This document shows positions 21,797 through 23,297 of a stretch of 23,297 nt of DNA, in pieces (position 1 is the first letter of the stretch; each line of letters begins with the position of its first letter). The DNA is from JAAYGT01 sp050252075. GTDB lineage: Bacteria > Pseudomonadota > Gammaproteobacteria > Burkholderiales > Burkholderiaceae_B. A model generated the notes under the pieces. The model did no database searches and was not told where the DNA came from. It saw only the letters and a program-made list of their open reading frames with translations. The DNA lies in the NCBI GenBank assembly GCA_050252075.1, contig JBFWLP010000051.1:1-23297 (forward strand). The letters are read 5' to 3'. Position numbers and translations under genes: made by a program.

Positions 21797-21827
21797 AATA
21801 GCCCCCAGAAATGGGGGCTATTTTTTT
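21797..21827 (+). terminator. Intrinsic terminator after tRNA-Thr
   Basis: AATAGCCCCC (21797-21806) pairs with GGGGGCTATT (21813-21822) over a six-base loop (AGAAAT) and runs into seven T residues (21821-21827). It is the strongest textbook terminator in the window and lies 25 bases after the tRNA. Confidence 0.9.
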
Positions 21828-21892
21828 GGCCGAAGAACACAAGGGCAACAGACACGCTGGTAATCACGCAACGTGCCAACCACCGCGTGACG

Positions 21893-22867
21893 TTAAGCCA
21901 TCAATGTTTGCAAGCGTTCGCGAATAATGGTGTTTGCCTCGTTCATGATGCGCTCAATCAGCTCCTGAACCGACGGTATATCGTGAATCAGGCCGGCGAC
22001 CAGCCCGCATGACCACACACCGATATCCACCTGCCCTTCTTTCATCACCTTGGGGTACACCCCGCCCACTTCGCCCACAATATCGTTGAAGGTTATGGCA
22101 GTGCCCAGGCGTTGCTCGATATCCAGCAACCGCCTGGCGCTGGCATTGTTGAGCACGCGTTCGGTATTGCGCAAGGGGCGCATGACCAGACGGGTATCCC
22201 GTTCAGTGGCCGCCAGAATGGCCTGCTTGACGTTCGGGTGCACAGGCGCTTCGCGTGTTGCCACAAAACGCGTGCCCATGTTGATGCCTTCGGCACCCAG
22301 TGACAACGCCGCCACCAGCGAACGCCCATCGGCCATGCCGCCCGACGCGACAAAGGGAATGGACAGCTCGTCGGCCGCTCGCGGCAGCAAAATGAAATTG
22401 GGAACGTCGTCCTCGCCGGGATGGCCGGCGCACTCGAAGCCATCTACGCTCACGGCGTCGCAGCCTATGGCTTGCGCCTTGAGCGCATGGCGTACCGATG
22501 TGCATTTGTGGATCACTTTCACCCCCGCCTCTTTCAGCATGGGCAGCCAGGCCTGGGGATTATTGCCCGCCGTTTCCACAATTTTTATGCCGGAATCCAC
22601 AATGACCTTCATGTAGCCGGGATAATCGGGGGCCACCCGCGTGGGAAGGAAGGTTACGTTGACACCGAACGGGCGCGCAGTAATGGTTTTACAGCGGGCA
22701 ATTTCGTCGGCCAGCGCCTGGGGCGACGGTTGCGTCAGGGCCGTGATGATTCCCAACCCCCCCGCGTTGGACACGGCGCCGGCCAGCTCGGCCAGGCCCA
22801 CATGGTGCATACCCCCCTGAATGATCGGGTGCTCAATGCCGAAAAGTTCCGTTATCTTTGTTTTCAT
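21893..22867 (-). CDS. Nitronate monooxygenase-like flavoprotein
   Basis: This 324-residue FMN-dependent TIM-barrel protein belongs to the nitronate monooxygenase / 2-nitropropane dioxygenase family. Visible motifs are HPIIQGGMHHVG at the N-terminus, SNAGGLGIITA, FGVNVTFLP, the VDGFECAGHPGE loop with the catalytic-type His, IPFVASGGMADGRSLVAALSLGAEGINMGTRF (two neighbouring phosphate-binding pieces), and a helical C-terminus. The family also includes FabK-type enoyl-ACP reductases. The ECAGHPGE loop and lack of clear FabK signatures favour the monooxygenase group. ATG 22867 overlaps the stop of the upstream CoA-transferase gene by four bases, indicating a shared transcript. The real substrate may be a CoA ester pathway intermediate or a nitronate and is not evident. 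Confidence 0.85.
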   Translation of the reverse strand: MKTKITELFGIEHPIIQGGMHHVGLAELAGAVSNAGGLGIITALTQPSPQALADEIARCKTITARPFGVNVTFLPTRVAPDYPGYMKVIVDSGIKIVETAGNNPQAWLPMLKEAGVKVIHKCTSVRHALKAQAIGCDAVSVDGFECAGHPGEDDVPNFILLPRAADELSIPFVASGGMADGRSLVAALSLGAEGINMGTRFVATREAPVHPNVKQAILAATERDTRLVMRPLRNTERVLNNASARRLLDIEQRLGTAITFNDIVGEVGGVYPKVMKEGQVDIGVWSCGLVAGLIHDIPSVQELIERIMNEANTIIRERLQTLMA

Positions 22868-23297
22868 GACTGCGTAAGCTCCAGTGCGTTCAATACTTCC
22901 TGCGTGTGCTGGCCCAGGGCGGGCAAATGGGCCGGTGGGCGCGGGCCGTCGTTCAGCCGCACGGGCAGGCCCGGCACATTGACCGGCGGCCGCCCGGGCG
23001 CATGCACGGCAATGAACAGATCATCGGCCACTCCCGATCGCCCGGCATGTACCTGGTCGAGTGTGCGAATCACCCCAACCACCAGGCCGGCATTGGACAG
23101 GCGCGCCGCCACCTCGTCCGAGGTCAGGTGACTTAGCCCGGCACACATCGCCTGCAACAACGCCTCGCGGTTCGTGACGCGGTCGCGGTTGGTGGCGAAC
23201 CTTGCGTCGCCGGCCAGTTCGGGGCGACCGATCAGCTCGCATAATTTCCTGAAATGCGCATCGATGTAGGCCGAGACCACCACCAGGCCGTCTTTGG
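22864..23297 (-). CDS. Class III CoA-transferase (CaiB/BaiF family), C-terminal part
   Basis: Only about the last 144 codons are in the window; the gene starts beyond its right edge. The segment fits the C-terminal part of CaiB/BaiF (formyl-CoA transferase-like) enzymes. It has KDGLVVVSAYIDAHFRKLCE, DARFATNRDRVTNREAL, TSDEVAARLSNAGLVVGVIRTLDQV, and the closing LPALGQHTQEVLNAL. The catalytic Asp of the family lies in the missing N-terminal region. These enzymes move CoA between carboxylic acids and often serve catabolism of organic acids. The stop overlaps the start of the flavoprotein gene, so the two are probably made together. Acyl substrate unknown. Confidence 0.85.
   Translation of the reverse strand, partial: KDGLVVVSAYIDAHFRKLCELIGRPELAGDARFATNRDRVTNREALLQAMCAGLSHLTSDEVAARLSNAGLVVGVIRTLDQVHAGRSGVADDLFIAVHAPGRPPVNVPGLPVRLNDGPRPPAHLPALGQHTQEVLNALELTQS

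Noticed and set aside
21864..21890. TCACGC/GCGTGA inverted repeat just after the minus-strand flavoprotein gene
   Set aside because: A six-bp stem with a 15-base loop and no T-run in the minus direction. Too weak to call a terminator.
21794..22012. Small plus-strand frame of 72 codons after the tRNA terminator
   Set aside because: It begins inside the terminator stem region and then runs antisense to the flavoprotein C-terminus. It has no ribosome site or recognisable feature.

Overview
This is a GC-rich, gene-dense chromosomal segment of a betaproteobacterium, most likely Burkholderiales, family Alcaligenaceae (Bordetella/Achromobacter/Pusillimonas-like). The assignment rests on protein resemblance (SspA, HisB, cytochrome b) and on gene order: gltD, then mla, murA, his, tat, a DegS-like protease, petABC, sspAB. 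The genus cannot be fixed from the sequence alone. Almost everything here is housekeeping. I found no insertion sequence, phage gene, CRISPR array, toxin-antitoxin pair or recognisable defence system, and no stretch over 300 bases without a gene.

Layout. Bases 2-286 are the 3' end of gltD, closed by a perfect 16-bp hairpin. Bases 383-4077 carry the phospholipid-trafficking genes mlaF-mlaE-mlaD-mlaA-mlaC, covering the inner-membrane ABC core, the periplasmic carrier and the outer-membrane lipoprotein, but with no mlaB. A YadGH-like ABC exporter (4079-5664), ibaG and murA follow with overlaps or gaps of a few bases. From 7172 to 12831 comes the histidine cluster hisG-hisD-hisB-hisH-hisA-hisF-hisI-hisE. 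It lacks hisC (and hisZ and a histidinol-phosphatase gene), and it is interrupted at hisG/hisD and hisB/hisH by hairpins resembling terminators or attenuators. hinT and tatABC (12849-14769) complete this long plus-strand run.

A convergent DegS-like protease gene (14810-15973, minus) meets tatC in nested inverted repeats that contain both stop codons. It diverges from a Nif3-family gene (16007-16786, plus) across only 33 bp. mscL (16828-17292, minus) then diverges from petABC (17420-20411, plus), which encodes the Rieske protein, cytochrome b and cytochrome c1. Three consecutive hairpins separate petC from sspAB (20553-21632). A tRNA-Thr(UGU) gene with a strong intrinsic terminator follows. 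The window ends in a minus-strand, translationally overlapping pair: a nitronate monooxygenase-like flavoprotein and the C-terminal part of a class III CoA-transferase.

Functional links. The mla genes, murA, ibaG, the exporter, the DegS-like protease and MscL all concern the cell envelope. The Rieske protein carries a twin-arginine signal, so it is a probable substrate of the TatABC translocase encoded in the same window. SspA and SspB link starvation responses and ClpXP adaptor function to the respiratory operon upstream. The observations most worth follow-up are the missing mlaB and hisC, the candidate regulatory hairpins, the PVWY form of the Qo motif in cytochrome b, and two non-canonical stem pairs in the tRNA. 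None of these amounts to a demonstrated new system.
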